The notes under the pieces were generated by a model. The model was given only the letters and a program-made list of their open reading frames with translations, was not told the DNA's origin and did not search any database. Below, in pieces: positions 1 through 14,058 of a stretch of 64,000 bases of DNA. The position numbers and the translations under genes were made by a program. This stretch comes from Eopsaltria australis (lineage: Eukaryota > Chordata > Aves > Passeriformes > Petroicidae): the NCBI GenBank assembly GCA_034509425.1, contig JAVTVJ010000012.1, positions 10,823,001 to 10,887,000 of the forward strand, given 5' to 3'. Each line of letters starts with the position of its first letter. The first letter of the stretch is position 1.

Positions 1-3000
1 TAAGAGGATACTAGTGAACTACTAGTCTCACTAAAGGCATCTCTCCTTTTTTTTCTCAGGGATTTTTGGGGGAGGGTTGGAGGATTGGTTTTTTGGTAGG
101 TTTTTTTGTAGTTTAGCTGAACAAATAAAGATGTAGGCAGTACTTTGAGTGGAATAATAATATTTTCCCCTGAAAATTAGGTTAAAATAATAATAAGGAA
201 AAAAGTGTAACTTAGGAACAGATCTTCACAGTTATATGAGAACAGTTTACAGTTCTTCTAAATGTTTTACTTCGCTGGTAAACCTGTTTTATAAGCTGAA
301 ATTCTTTTCCACACAATATCCTAGGGGAATGTACTCTGTAAGCCTGACAGGAGGAGGGACAGCTTTATAGACACAATACACAAAGAATCTTAAAACTGCT
401 TTTTTGAACAGTCCATAACTTGCAGTTCAGGGTACACCCAAGCACTGTAGCCCCTGACCAAGGGTCCCAAGAGGGGAGTGGAGCTCTGATAGTGCTGCCT
501 GTCCATCACCTTGGAAAACTTGGGTTTGAAACAAGTTGCTCTGGTTTCATTTTGAGCTCTAAACTCATGTGAGCACCTGTGTCTGTAAATGTGCAACCCC
601 TCCACCATGCTTTCCACATATTTTTATTATACATTTATTACTTCACAAGTAGCTTGATGAAGGTTGGACTATCCTTATTAAAGGATATGAAGGGCTTGAA
701 TCACTCACTGTGGCGGCTGTAGTTGGCATTGTGAGCCTCCACTTGTATTTGTGTGCTGGTTAAATCAGATATCTCCACTGCTTTTAGGGACTGCCTGATG
801 TGCTCAAGTGCAGCACCCTGCAGACTTGAGGCATGGTCGTATCACAGGTATCTCTTTCAACCTCAGCTCACCTGGATCCTTCATTTAGGTTGTTTCTCCA
901 GTATTTATTAACAAAACATCAGGAAAGGAAATGCTGTTGACTTTACATAGGAAGCTCGCAAGCTGAAGCCTGTAGCTCTTCCCTACAAGCATGACATTTG
1001 GTCATTCAGAAGTAAAAGAAAGCCTGTATCATGAGTACCTTCAGGTATGCAGACCGCATGCAAAATAACAAACAAGAGTTTCCTGCTGACCTTGCTTGCT
1101 GGAGAGCGACAGTTGCCTTTGGCCAGGAGACTGTCCCTTCAGGGAGGCCAGGCCCTGGGGAAGGTGGTGATCCTCAGCTGGCCGCTGCCAGGAGGCCCCT
1201 TTGAGGGGCAGAACGAGGTGGCCTCTCTAAAAGGATACTGTCTGTCAGTTTGATCCCACAGTTCCTGTGAGCAGCTACTGTTTTGAAAAGAGGCAATTTA
1301 AAAAGCAACATTGGAGACCTGTGAAAGGAGAAACTAGCTCATGAGGGCTAGTTGGAGTAAACCATGGTTAGTATTAAAGATGTCTTTAGAGGATTCAGAT
1401 GTACTTTTTTTCTGTGCTTGAATTCCGTGAACTGGCTGACAGGAAGCAGTTTTACGTCAAGTGCTGAGTTTCTTAAATGACTCACGATTTAGCTAATTCT
1501 CATGAATCCAGAGCAAATGCTGAAGTTTGTGAAGATTTTGACATGCTGTTCTTGTTATACCAACACAAAGATTCATCCCGGCTTTCACTGCATTGCTTTT
1601 GTGATGGTGGTTTCACAAGTCATAATTCTTCTACACTTGCTGAACCCTGCCAGGCTGCTGTTCTGCCATAATGCATTCTACTGACAAAGCTGACTGTCAG
1701 TTACGTTAATTGGCTATTGGTAGTGATTTATCTCCTACGAGTCAAATATAGGCTGAAAAAAATAAGCTTATATCTTTCCATGCAATTTTAATTCAGCTCT
1801 CCTGTTATGTGTACTTTAGGATACAGATCCTCTTATTATATAATTGCTTAACCTGTGGGGTTTTTTTTTGCATTAGTCTCTTGCTTTATTCAGTGCATTA
1901 ACTGTGGAAATGGAGATTTGGAGGACTACTTAAATCTACTAAAATACAGCATTTTCTAGCTTTTAAGTGCATTGCCTTTCAGTAGGTGGAGTTAGATTGG
2001 GGTTTTTTGGTTCTGTCACCTTCATGACTTTCATTTAGGTTTGTTATTTATATATGGAAGAAATTCCAGACCCAATTCTATTGTGGTTGCCAGTTCTGTA
2101 TGAGATGAAATTACTTAGTATATAGCATTATTTGAGGGGCTCAAAATAATAAAAATTGAACTTTTGAGCACCCATTCTGAAAGTTTAAATCTACTGAGAT
2201 AGTATTGAGGTATTCATTTAACAAAAAAGACCTCTTAGTTGTTTACTTGGGTGTTGTTCCCTTTGTGTTTGTCCATGGAAGTGTTATTACTCAGTATTTC
2301 ATTAGCTAAAATGGAAGTTCTGAGATAGTTATCAAAGAAAACCATTTCCATTTTTTAGGACTTCATAATCTTGTTACTGTAATAGAAGCAAATTACCTAA
2401 GTTTATTCAGGTAGGGCTTTTCTGTAGTTAGTGTGGCATATGATAGAAAATCAAAATGAGAGACCTTGGCCCTGTGATACCCAGTGTCTAAATTTAGCAT
2501 GTCTAAACAGGACCACTTAGTTTAATTTTTTTTAATTCTCAAAAACCATGAAATGTTCAATAACTTGGATTGTGATAATAACTCAGAGCCACATACAGCA
2601 CCTCTTACTCAAAATTCTTTTAAGCATTGTCTAATTCAATCACAAAGCATCCCTTCTGGTGGGTTTGGGTGAGCACCAGTACCCCTGGCTTAAATGGAGA
2701 ATTTGAGCACCTTCTTCAGAGTGAGCCTATGCCTATCATGTGTGGCAGGAGCCACAGGATTGCAGAGCCCTCCTTGATTCCTGCATACTTTTTAAAAATT
2801 CACCTTGAGAAAGATTCCCATCATGGTCTAGAAATGTGCCCCAAAATTGTTAATTGTTAATTATCTGCTTGTACATTTTGGACATGGAGTCTCCAATGAA
2901 TGAAAAATTGCGTAGTCTCTCAGTTGGGTAGGAAACTTGCCATAGGTTTTCTTTGCTGATAATGGACATTTACTGCAGGATTGCTTTACAGAAGGCCAGA

Positions 3001-6000
3001 AATACGCAGGTGTTAGAGAGGGTGAGGGACCTTCTACACTTACCAAATGAGAAGATGCATATCATGACCAAGGAGCAGAGAAAGGAACTGGGGAATAACG
3101 AACGGATTATCTGTGAGAAGTGGTCATAAATCCCATTAGTACTGCCATGACTAGAGAGTGTATCTTTATATTTCCAATAATCTGTGAGTCTTTACTGCAG
3201 GCATGGCTGCTGTGTAAGAGCTGGGCTAATTTTCATGTTTCAAACCCCAGTGACACCTTCTGCCATGTGTTCCCAGACTTTGGCAAGTGAACTCTGAAAT
3301 TTCTGTCAGGAGACTAAGAATATCTCAGGTGTTGTCCCTTGGGTGTCCATACTGGCAGCTGGGGCTGCACATATGTGTGCAGATCCCTCTGTCCCTACAG
3401 CTGTTGGAGCAGCCACATAAGCAAGTATGAGGTCTGTAATTTCCTGCAGTATTTTCTCTATTTAAAGTCCTTGAATCACACAGCACTCAAATTAAGTAGT
3501 TCATGCACTTTGGAGTTGAAGAGACTGCCTTGGAGGAACTCTCCAACTGCAGCTGAATTAATGCTAACCAGGCCTGAGGATTGCTAGAAATAAATAATGA
3601 GTGGATGAGGGGCTGAGAAACCTGGCAGAGTTTCAGAATGCAGAGGTGGGGTGGCTGGGGAGCATTATCTTATCTAAATGGTAATTTCTATTCTGTACGT
3701 TAATTAAAACACCTAGTGTACAAACTAGCATTTAGGAAGTCTTTTGGAGGATCTTTTCCTAAGGGGATGTTTTGGAAGTAAATTGTGAGTTATACATGCC
3801 TGCTCAGTGCAGCCTGTGAGAACTGCGCTGAAGCAAACAGTCCAAATTATACACCCTCTTTAAGCAATGGGATCTTATGTATGTTTGATGGTTTTGGGAG
3901 AACTGTTTTTATTTTGTTCATAAATATATATTTTGGATACCATTATGTCAGAGAAAGAACAAAGCCACGTTCATGAATCAGTGGAGTTTAACAGTGTGAC
4001 ATTGAGGATTCTGGTTCAAGAATACAGAAAGGACTCACCAGTTTCAAAAGAAAATTTTCTGTAGAAATTGAGGAATTTTATGTATTTCTTTACTTATATC
4101 TTAATGATTCCCTCTTATGAAGACTGCTTAAACAAACTGATTCATGAACCAGTTTGGATGAGTTAAGCCTTAAATCTTACTGTCTATTTATTTTAGGTGT
4201 AGAAACAAGGTTCCCATTTAATAATCAGAAATTATTTGCATGACAGGCATGTTTTTTGTTGTCTTGTCAGTTGTGTTTTCTTTGCTGTCTTACTGTGCAT
4301 TCATGACTGATTTCTTGCTCATTCTTGCTTCTGCGTAACAGCCCTTTTTCTGCATCTTAAGTGGAATGATCTCCTGCACTGGAAGAGATAGCTATTGCTG
4401 ATATTTTATTGGCTACTATGCCTTATTATGGAACATAGGCACATACCACTTAAAAAAAAACCCTCAAAAACAAACAAAAAGAGCACCCAACAAATCCCCC
4501 TGCAAAATGTTTCTTACTTGAAAAACAGTATAATTTCTCAGCTTCCTAGTAACTGCAATGTCCTCAGCAGCAAGTGGATAACAATGAGAGACAAAGAACA
4601 GTCTTCCCTTGGTTTAAAGGCAGGGATTTTGGTTTTTGAACTTTTGCAAAGGGACAAATATTTCCTGTCACGGGAAGAAAAAGTTACAAATGCCTGTGTG
4701 GAATTAAAAGGGATTTGGAAATGAAATGCAACCCTGTGCCCCAAATATGAAATTGCGTGTGGCTTGCCTGGGCATTTCAGGAAAATCCACTGATCCACTG
4801 TCCTAATCTAATCCAAATAATTAGATTTTGGATTAAAGTAGGCTATAGTCATCAAAACCAGAACAGGTAGAGATAACTTTTGTCCAGTCTGAACCCTCTC
4901 TTATTATGCATGGGGTTTTTTTCCTATTTATAAACCTCTGTACCTTTCACTTCAATGATTAATCTACAGGCAGAGAGCAAAAGTTATTAAGGCTAGAAAC
5001 AGACAAAAAGATAAATGCTGACCTTTCTAATTGGCTCTTGAAACCTGAAATATTTACCGCTCAAAGGATTTGTAATGTTTGTGGAATGATTTGTCATCCA
5101 AACTAAGTATTTCTTGCTTCTTCATGAGGCCATGCTAACCTCAGGTGAATAAATATCTGTTGGTGCCTCCACGTAATGGATTTTTTTGGCATCATAGAAA
5201 GAAATCTAACTTCCAACCAATCCACAATAAACTGCAGTAGCCAAGTATACTTTACTGTTCATTCCCTCACTTGCTTTCTAAGTGCAGTTGTGGCTGGAAA
5301 TGAATGGTTCACTTCTTTATCTGGAGTCTTTGGCACCAGGAGTCAAGACTTAATCATTCTCTGCATTGATGGGTAGCAGAGCATAATGGATCTCTCAAAG
5401 CTGACAGGGTGGTATTTTGTTGTTTGCACACGTTCTCTGGAGTTATTGGAGAGGGCTATAAAACCTGTGATTCTTTGTTGCACTGTGGATTTGGGATTTT
5501 CGGGTCTACGTCAGGGGTGGGTGGAGGGTATTCTCTGCTGGTACTGAAGCTGAGATGTCTGAGAGGTCGCTAGAAATCATGACTGTCACCACCGACAACA
5601 TGCTTGTTTTAACTGTGTTCTGCAAAGTAGCTAGGATTAACTACGTGCATTGCACTGTATTACAGCACATTTTATTAACAGAGAATAGTAACTTCAGCAT
5701 TTCACTGACAAATCTGCAGTCTCTCCTCACAATAAGGACTCAGTAAATGTGATGTAATGAATTGCCTTTGTTAGAGTGTTGGTCTGTGAAAAGAATGCCA
5801 GAAAGTACTGTACTTTTACAAAGAGGAGAAAAATAGACAAGCATAAAAAAACAAAATAGACCTTTCCTGTGGCTTTGTTGCTGTGATAAACACAGTGCAT
5901 TCCAGGGACTTAGGAAAGTGAGTCTTTAAAACTGGCCTAACACAAAAAAGTGCAAATGCACTGAGCTGATCTTGAAAAGTAAGTAAAATCACTTTGACTT

Positions 6001-9000
6001 TAAAAGGAGTGGTAAGCTATCCTACTGGGCCCCCAATGGATAAATGAACATTGATGTTTCAGAATCAAAGTATCCCATGTAAACTCATTCTTAAGTATTA
6101 TGTAACAGCCGAGGATTTTAGGAGAATTATGACGTAATAGCCTGATGCCCATTTAATAAACTGATCATTAATTACACTTAGACAATTTACTTCTGGGGTG
6201 AAATGAAGAGCAGCTTTGCAGCTCTTTTCATTTTAATTGCAGCATCTGTCGCAATCTAAGTTTCTCTTCCCTGCTGCATTGATGCTGTATGTGTATTTTT
6301 GGCAGTACTTTGGCATGACTTGGTTGTATTTTGGAGGGGTGATATATGCCCACACCACGAGGCAACTGACTGGTTTGCTCAGGAGAAAGACTGGCAGCAA
6401 GTTCTTGAGCCACTCTAGCTGTTTCGGCCATAGTTTCCTAGCCATGCTTTTCCTTTTTCCCCTATCTCTTCTACCACTTCCAATTAAATCATGTAATTGT
6501 AGAGGAAGCCACCAGTCATTGTACAAGCCTTATAAAAAGATATGTTTCTAGGTAAATTATGATTAAATTTGCTCAGAACCTCTGCTGTAACTCATGAAGG
6601 AATCCATCAGTACCTAGCAAGTTCTCCAAAAGCTTCAAATAAGGTGCCAGCTAGTTAAAGTTTGGGACCAGCAATCAGCTGTGTATTTGAATCTGCCATG
6701 TACTGTGAGAGCGACTTCAACTTCGAACTTGTTGCTCTGAAGTTGCACACTCAAAATATTTGAATTTCAGAATTGCCCCAATTTCTGCAGCAGCCACTGT
6801 CTGAATCAGAACGGGCCTTTTATAGTTACACTTTCCAAGGCATTCTGATCTAGAAGGGAGATTGTGGAAGTAGGCGCAAGTGTTGGTAGAGAAGGAAGAG
6901 TTAGTACCTTACCTGCTATCAGGTCAGCAGTGGCCCAAAGCACTACATGGAAGTTCAATTTAAAAGGAAAGAAAGTCAGTATTATCCTGCTGAACTAAAA
7001 CCAGAAAATCTTACAATTTCATTTCTTCCTGAAAACTCTGGTTTTTTTCCAAGAATAATTAACCCCAAACTTTGCAATGAAGACCCGAGTTTCTTGTTAT
7101 TCAGAGGTAAGTATAAAATTTTCATTTCCTGAGAGAGTAAACAATTTCAAGGCAATGATACTCCAGGTTTCATCTTAATTCCTGCAGTTTTTTTCTCCTG
7201 TGGTCATTAGCGGAACAAAAACAAATATGTTGCTCCTACCTGAGTCAGTGGTAAGAGGCTGTGTACACAGCAAACGTTGCTGGGCGTTGGTAAGAGCAAT
7301 TTGGGGGAAATTTTGACCAGTTCTTTTTAGGTGGAAAACATTGTATTTCCTCCTTCCATCAACCTTTTGACGGTGTTGGTTTGCTTAGTTTTTTGGGAAG
7401 TCCTGGTTTCGCACAAAGACATTAATTAAGGAAAAGTGTGTGCACAAGTTTTGCACTGCGTCTGATACAGAGAACAGTGTTCAGGTGTTACCTTGTCTAA
7501 GTACAAGTTTTAATTGTTTTCTTTCTTCTATAAAAGACCTTCAGGGAGCAATATATCAGCTGATACAGCAGAATGAAAGCTTCATGTACACAGTGTGTGA
7601 ATACTGGTACTGAAGCCACTTCCTTTGTTACCACACTGGCTGAGTCCTGGTCCCAACCTGTGTGTCTGGTACACACAGTGCAGTGATCACCTGTGGGCTC
7701 ATCCATGGGTGCTGGAAACACCAGCAGTGATGTTCCTCTGTGTCACATGAAGAACTGACTATTCAGCCCCTGGAAGTCTGTGGAGTTACAGGAGGTTTCA
7801 CCAAAGGATTTAAGGCTTGCATGTATTCTCAGTGAAAGAAATGTTAAGAAAACTTTCTCATAAGGACCGAGAGTTTGCTGTGGTAGTACTGACACATGCC
7901 CTTGATGTAGCTGTAGTTTGAGCAGGCTAAAAAGAGCTTGTTTCATAATACTGGCATCGACTGGCAGCTCTAAGCTTAATTAGGGCGTGTATGTTGTAAT
8001 ATGAATAGCAGGAGGGGAAAAGTTTCCAATATTTAATCATATTTGTACAACTTTTTATACAATAATTATGTGTTTTACTCTGTACATCAAGTTATATTGG
8101 GAAGTAAATGGTATAGGCTGAGTCTGAATTTTAAGTGTGAGCAATGTTTAAAAAGCAATTAACACAGAGAGGTATACTGAGTGATAAATGGGGGAGGAGG
8201 CAAGCAACTGAAAATGAAATTATCTTGTAACAGTTTCATGTTCAAGAGATGCAATAGGCAAGCATTGCCTGAATTTCTGCTGGGCTTTTGCACAAGACAA
8301 ATCTTGGGGCAGCACAATGTATGCAAGGCTTCAGCTGACAGCTTTGTTTTTTCCCAGTGGTTTCATTTGCCCACAGTAAGGATGAGTGTTTAATTACGTA
8401 AACATCATTTACTGAATATAACATAATCAATTATAAAAATTTTAGGTTTTACTGCGGATTTGGAAGACATTAAAGAAGTGAACTTCTTATTGCTCTAACT
8501 TTTTCCCCCCAGTGACTCACGGACCTGTATGCAGCACTCTGACAGTTGTACAATTCACAGCTGAAAATGAATAGGGTGAAACTCAGGTTGCAGCAGTACT
8601 CTCAGGTTATCTAAGAGGTCTTTTGACTACTAATCAAATATTTTTTTTGTATGCAGTTCTGTCGCTGGTGCAGGTGTGTTTGACTGCCAGCCATGTTACA
8701 GGGGGCAATGTGTACAGGAGCAGAACAGCCCCCCGTGGTTTTTATTTAGTTGGATCTTTCAGTCAAGCATTTCCTTTCCCTCCAGAACTGACAGAGCTTG
8801 ACGTAATAGAATTTGTGAAGTAAATTTAGAGAGATGAAATGGGTGATGAGTCACTACTTCAGTTAATTCAGTAAATCCTTTCTGTATTTTAAAATGTTTA
8901 TTTTGTCTGTAACCTAAAAACTCTCCTGAAATGTTGGGCTGATTTTAATCCTTTATGGTGTTCAGGAGAGAGAATGATTTACAGAAGTTAGGGAGAGTAA

Positions 9001-9756
9001 ATTATGATTCATTTTGCCTAAAGAAAGAAAATTAAGTTTCTGCATTGTACTGAAAACTAAGTTCTTTAAAGACCTTCCAGATTTTAAGTCTTCTAATTCT
9101 TGCAAGTGCAATAGAAATGATTTAATATGCGAAGCACCAGTGTTTTGAAATATGAGTCACTTTTAAAAGCATTGCTGCAATTACTATATTTAAAAGTACT
9201 TATTTGGAAATCATTCAGACCTTTTTTTTATTTTGCTTTATGGGTTGTGCTTTATTTTGTTCTACAAGAAGCGCACAACTGTAGCTGTACGTCCTGAACA
9301 CTAGGCTGGGGCAAATTTTGTCTTGGTGTTTATTAATGTGGTTTTACAGGTAAATTCTTCTTGCAGATGCACTGTGTACCACCAAAAAGCATTTTGCTGG
9401 CACAGCTGCATTTACTAAGTAGAATAACTCACTTCACAAGCACCATCAAATACAAATTGGCACGTGGTAACTCTCTCCATGTTGCAGTGTCCCTCACTGA
9501 GCCTTGGTACTTGCTGAGAACTGGCTGTGATCTGGTTCCTTGGGAGTGTGAGTCTGTGCCTGCCAGGATCATACCAGCCCTGCTGCATTCTGCTCACCCC
9601 TGGCTTCATCCAAAGGTGACATGAATGTGTCCCTTGCTGCACTTGGGAGACCATATAGCAATATGCTGGCTATAACTAGGGAAGTTGGAATTGGCGAGTA
9701 TATTAATGTATTATTTATCCTTATTAAAACTGGAAAATATTTTAGTGTTGTTACTG

Positions 9757-9780
9757 CTGCACAGCTTTTAGGCTGTGCAG
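9757..9780. repeat. Perfect hairpin, 9-bp arms
   Basis: CTGCACAGC and GCTGTGCAG pair exactly around the loop ttttag. No neighbouring feature explains it. Confidence 0.6.
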
Positions 9781-10982
9781 GTAAGACTGCTTTTTGGTAA
9801 AGAACTGCCGCTATTTAAATCATTTGAGACCACAGTGATAAGTAGAAGCAATAAGCAAAACTCCATAGCTGTAGATTAGATCATATCTGTGATAGAAAGT
9901 TATTACTGGGAAGGATTGTGTCTTCTGACACAGTGCTGCACACCTTGCCTTGGTTTGTATGGTTTGTTGGCTCTTTGCTGTCTTGCAACAAAATCTACTC
10001 CAGACCATTGTTGCTGTTACTGAAAATGGAGCACGAGTTTGAATCCAAAAACCTTTCTGAACTTGAAGTTCCAGCAGTCACCAAGGAGGGCAGAAAATCA
10101 ATGCTGCTTGTGGCAATGTACCAAGAAAGAGAGGGAATAAATTGGACTCAAAGTGTCAGAAAAGGAGGTTACAAGGATTGCCTATGCCATTAGGTATGGT
10201 AGAGTTTATTTAGGAACAAAGATGCCATATACATTCGTAACATTGTAAGTTGGCATTTCTTTGCCATAATTAGCTTAAAATACAGGTATAAAGGAATAGG
10301 ACTTGGATGGTTTTTTTCAAGTCTTTGTTTATTAATATGTTTTTAAATGTTTCTTTTTATACTGCCAGTCTGAAGTGCAGATCAAGTCAGCATTGCAGCA
10401 GCTACCGTGTATGGGTATATGACAAACATAATTTTGTAAATATCAGTCAGTGATCTTCAAATGTTTTATGGAATGTAATATAAAAGGCACATTCCTTGCC
10501 AAAACTTCCTTTGTGCCGGTCTTCTCTCTAATGTAATTTCCATCAGTAAGAGAATAAAGAGAGCATGGTTTTGGGCCCATTTTGTTTGGCAGTGCACAAA
10601 GGAAAAGAAGGTTGGGGTGGGGGGGATGAGAGTATTATTTCTCAGCTACTTCACACAAAGAAATACTGTAGTGCTTTCAGAAGTCTCTTGGTACAAATGC
10701 CTGCTGTCATAGGCGATCAGTGTTATGCCATTTTGACACAGCTGTATGGAATATTGTGGTATGTTATAAGATTGTTGCCCTGGACTTAGTACAGGAGGTC
10801 TGGAACTGGGCAAGAGACAAAAGTCTGATTTTTCATACTTGCCTGGTTGCTGATTGTGTAGTAAAAATGGTTTCAGTGAGCAGCTCTTTGGAAACAGTGT
10901 TGTCTAACACAGTGCACTTAAAGGACACTCTCACCTAGTGCAGAGCTGTTTGGAGATAGGCTGGCTTGGAAGGACTGAGGGT

Positions 10983-11009
10983 GTCTGTCTGTCAGTCTGT
11001 CTGTCTCTG
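10983..11009. repeat. Degenerate (GTCT)n microsatellite
   Basis: About six GTCT units are interrupted once by gtca. It is a simple repeat in the large intron. Confidence 0.85.
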
Positions 11010-12934
11010 GGCATGTGCAGTCATGGTGTATTGTCGTACAGGAAGGGTTAAGAGACAACCCCTACCACTTGCAGAGCACTCACAGAGGCCTGGCCTTTGA
11101 TTTTGTCAGTGTGTCTTGTCACAGTCCTGATAGTTTAAAATTGGGTTGGTTGGTCTTTCCCTAGTTTAAATTTAAATACAGCAACTTGGTTGAATGCTCC
11201 ATCTTAAAAGGGATGTAAACAGTGTAGGAGAGCTGGACATTTTGGGAGCTTGTTATTTCAAGTCTTTATGTCCATAACAGTAGATGTCTGCCTTACTAGT
11301 GCGTCATTCCAACGTGGTAAGTTTGACTATAGAACATGGAGTGCATGGCTCTGTGTCATGCTGGCAGAAGTGTTCTCTGCCAGTTCTCTTAGCAGTAGCC
11401 AAGGTTTTACTGTGTAGAAGAGCTGAACCCTCACTTCGGAGAGGTGCGGAGGGAAGAAGCCAGAGAGCCACAAACTTTGCCTAGAGCAGGCAGTGCTGCT
11501 GCCAAAGAGAGAACAGCCGTGACCACGAGCAATTATCCTGGCTCAGCAGCTGCCTAAAGAGGTCGGGAGGAGAGATTGTGCTGTGTGCTTGGCATACACT
11601 GAAGTTGTTCTGCTGTTGTAGCCCCACACAGGGAAAAGGCAGAAGGTAAAGAGATGAAGTTCCCTGTGTCTGTTAGCATAAACATACGCACATGGACATG
11701 CTTCATGCTTGGTAACTTACATCCCTGTTGCCCTCTTTCAAATGATCTGTGTAATACTGAAAATGAGATAACAGTAAATAAAATGCTCAGCCTATTTTGC
11801 AACTGTCAATAAACAAATGTCTCCATTTTATGTTATGTGCACACATTTGGTTATGAGATGTTTCCTGTGGTCCTGCTGCTTGATGCTCGTTGTAAGTCTC
11901 TCCTTTTGAAATAAGCACATACGAATTTTCTCTCCTAATTACAAATTGCATTGCTCAAGCTAGTTTAGTCATTGTAAGAGTGGCCATTACTTCATTGAAA
12001 AGAAAGAAAGACTCAACTCACTGGACTTCTGCTGGTCACAAGTATTTTGAGGGCAAGTGGCTTTATTCCCACACATAAAATTTGAATATACCGTCTTCTT
12101 TATGCTCAAAACATGAAACTTCTTCCTTAGTTGACTTACTGTCTCTTTGACACAAAAGAGAAGCTGAAAATTTTGTCCAACTTATTTGTGTTATATTGAA
12201 TTCCATCAGATTTTATTGGCATTCTTTCATTTTTCAGTTTTCAGGAAAGCGGTTCATTTAAAATTTAATTTTAAGGTGTGGTTTCTTGATGTTGGTTCAG
12301 TATTGCAGTCTGTTGTATTTGAAGTATGCCTCTGGTACATGGCCCAATGCATCATGCTGTTGTGCTGAGAGGGGAGAGGATGTTTGGAGATTCAAGAGGA
12401 GGTACAGGCCCGTCTGTACATTTTCACATTTGTTTGGACTTTTTTTCATATCAGCCATTCAGTTTTCAGTGCCAGTTTTGGTTTTTTTGTTCTTGAAGTT
12501 GAGGAAACGCATCAATATGTGTGATTCTAACATATTTTGAAACAAAATTGGTGTGTTTTTTTGCTAGTATATTCTAGGAAAATTGCATAGGCATTGCATG
12601 ATGAAAACAACTGATTTTGCCTCTGGGTATCCCATTTTATTTACAGCAAGAAGGGAAATTGTGATCTGGGGATGAGGGGTACTCTATTTGTGTGAACTGT
12701 TTCCTTTTTTAGTCTTTCAGTCTGGTGTTTCCCTGCTATTATGTTTCTCTAAGGTATTTATGTGGGGTCAGTTTAACAGTTTCCTTCAATAGTGTCTGAG
12801 GTTTTGCACCTGCTTTTTTGTGCTTGCTCTTGTTTTTCCCTTTAAAAGAAGCTTCTATCTGTCTATAGATAGTCTTTGCTCAAACTGCGAGGTCACAAAT
12901 CCTGTACATTCAGGTGAACTGTAACTTTGTCTTT

Positions 12935-12950
12935 AACCCGCGTCCGGGTT
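12935..12950. repeat. CpG-containing inverted repeat
   Basis: AACCCG-cgtc-CGGGTT is a 6-bp perfect inverted repeat holding three CpGs in an otherwise CpG-poor intron. It could be a palindromic protein-binding site, or chance. Confidence 0.35.
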
Positions 12951-14044
12951 TAACTTTGCTTTTAAATGTGATTCGTGCTTTACTTTCACAGTAAAGTCTT
13001 GCCGGTTGTTTCTGTGCAAGTACACCATGTTCCTTTATATTTGCTGTTGGTGTGGATATAGGCTACAAGTAACACAGTAAGAAGATAGGTTTTTATCAAT
13101 ATTTATATAAGGTGTGTGGTTTATTTTTCCACACTGGATGTGCTGTTAAATAATAACTGCTATAGCTCAGTGCTACTTCTAGGTAAGTTCATAAAAGAAC
13201 ACACATCACTTGAAGGACCAGGTGGGTTTTTTTTCTCTAAACTGTTGCATGGAGAGTACTGTTCAGTATATAATGTGTAAGACTGCAGTGTGTTCTCTAG
13301 ATGGACAGAGAGATATGTATGATACTCTGGTGACATGTATATAATTAGTTCTGGGGATGTGAGGGTGAGGTATGGTTTGTGGTAATCTATGTATTAAAAG
13401 AGGTTTGTGTTATTTTCTTAAGCAGATGTAGAATGCTTTAACCAAATTGAAGTACTTCTGGAAGTGACTTTTTCCTCCCGTTGTGTAGAGCAGTCTGCGC
13501 TTGTGAGGGCAGAAGGGGGCGGGTACAAGTTACTGTAGCATGGCACAGGAAACATTGATTGCTCCTGCATATTATCTACAGCTTTGGTTTTTGGTCTTGA
13601 TGTGGAGAGCTTTGGGGCTGCCTGCCTGCTTTGGTGGCTAGCTCCTCCACACAGGCTGGGTCTGGCTTTGCCACCAGCTGGAAGCTCTTTGAGGAAAAGG
13701 GATGTGCAATTCCAAGCTGGTTGACAACTGCTTAAAAGAAGAGGTAAATGCTGAAAAAAACAGGGCTGCCTCCTGTCTGGCTGAGTGAAATGAGGCCAGA
13801 TGGGTATTTCAGTCAAACAGAACACGTCTCTCAGAGTGATTTAAAGAAATCTGAAGCTGAATGCGTGGGGTGGAGAAGAGGTTTGTGATGAGCAGATTAT
13901 TTCATCCAGCATCTGCAAGAGTCGGGGTGTCTCACTGTCTTCTGTGTTATTTTGTTTTGTCTTTAAGGAAGGTGACTTTAAAACTGTGCTTCCTGTCCTG
14001 CCGGGGTGATGGCTGCTGTCCTCTGTGGTGGTGGACTGCTGCCA

Positions 14045-14058
14045 GTTGCCATGGTAAT
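14045..14058. promoter_or_regulatory. X-box-like RFX site in FOXN3 intron
   Basis: GTTGCCATGGTAAT differs from the palindromic RFX consensus GTTGCCATGGTAAC only at the last base. It lies in a slightly GC-richer block of the large intron. A full 14-bp near-match is uncommon by chance, so it is a reasonable candidate enhancer site, but binding is inferred. Confidence 0.4.
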
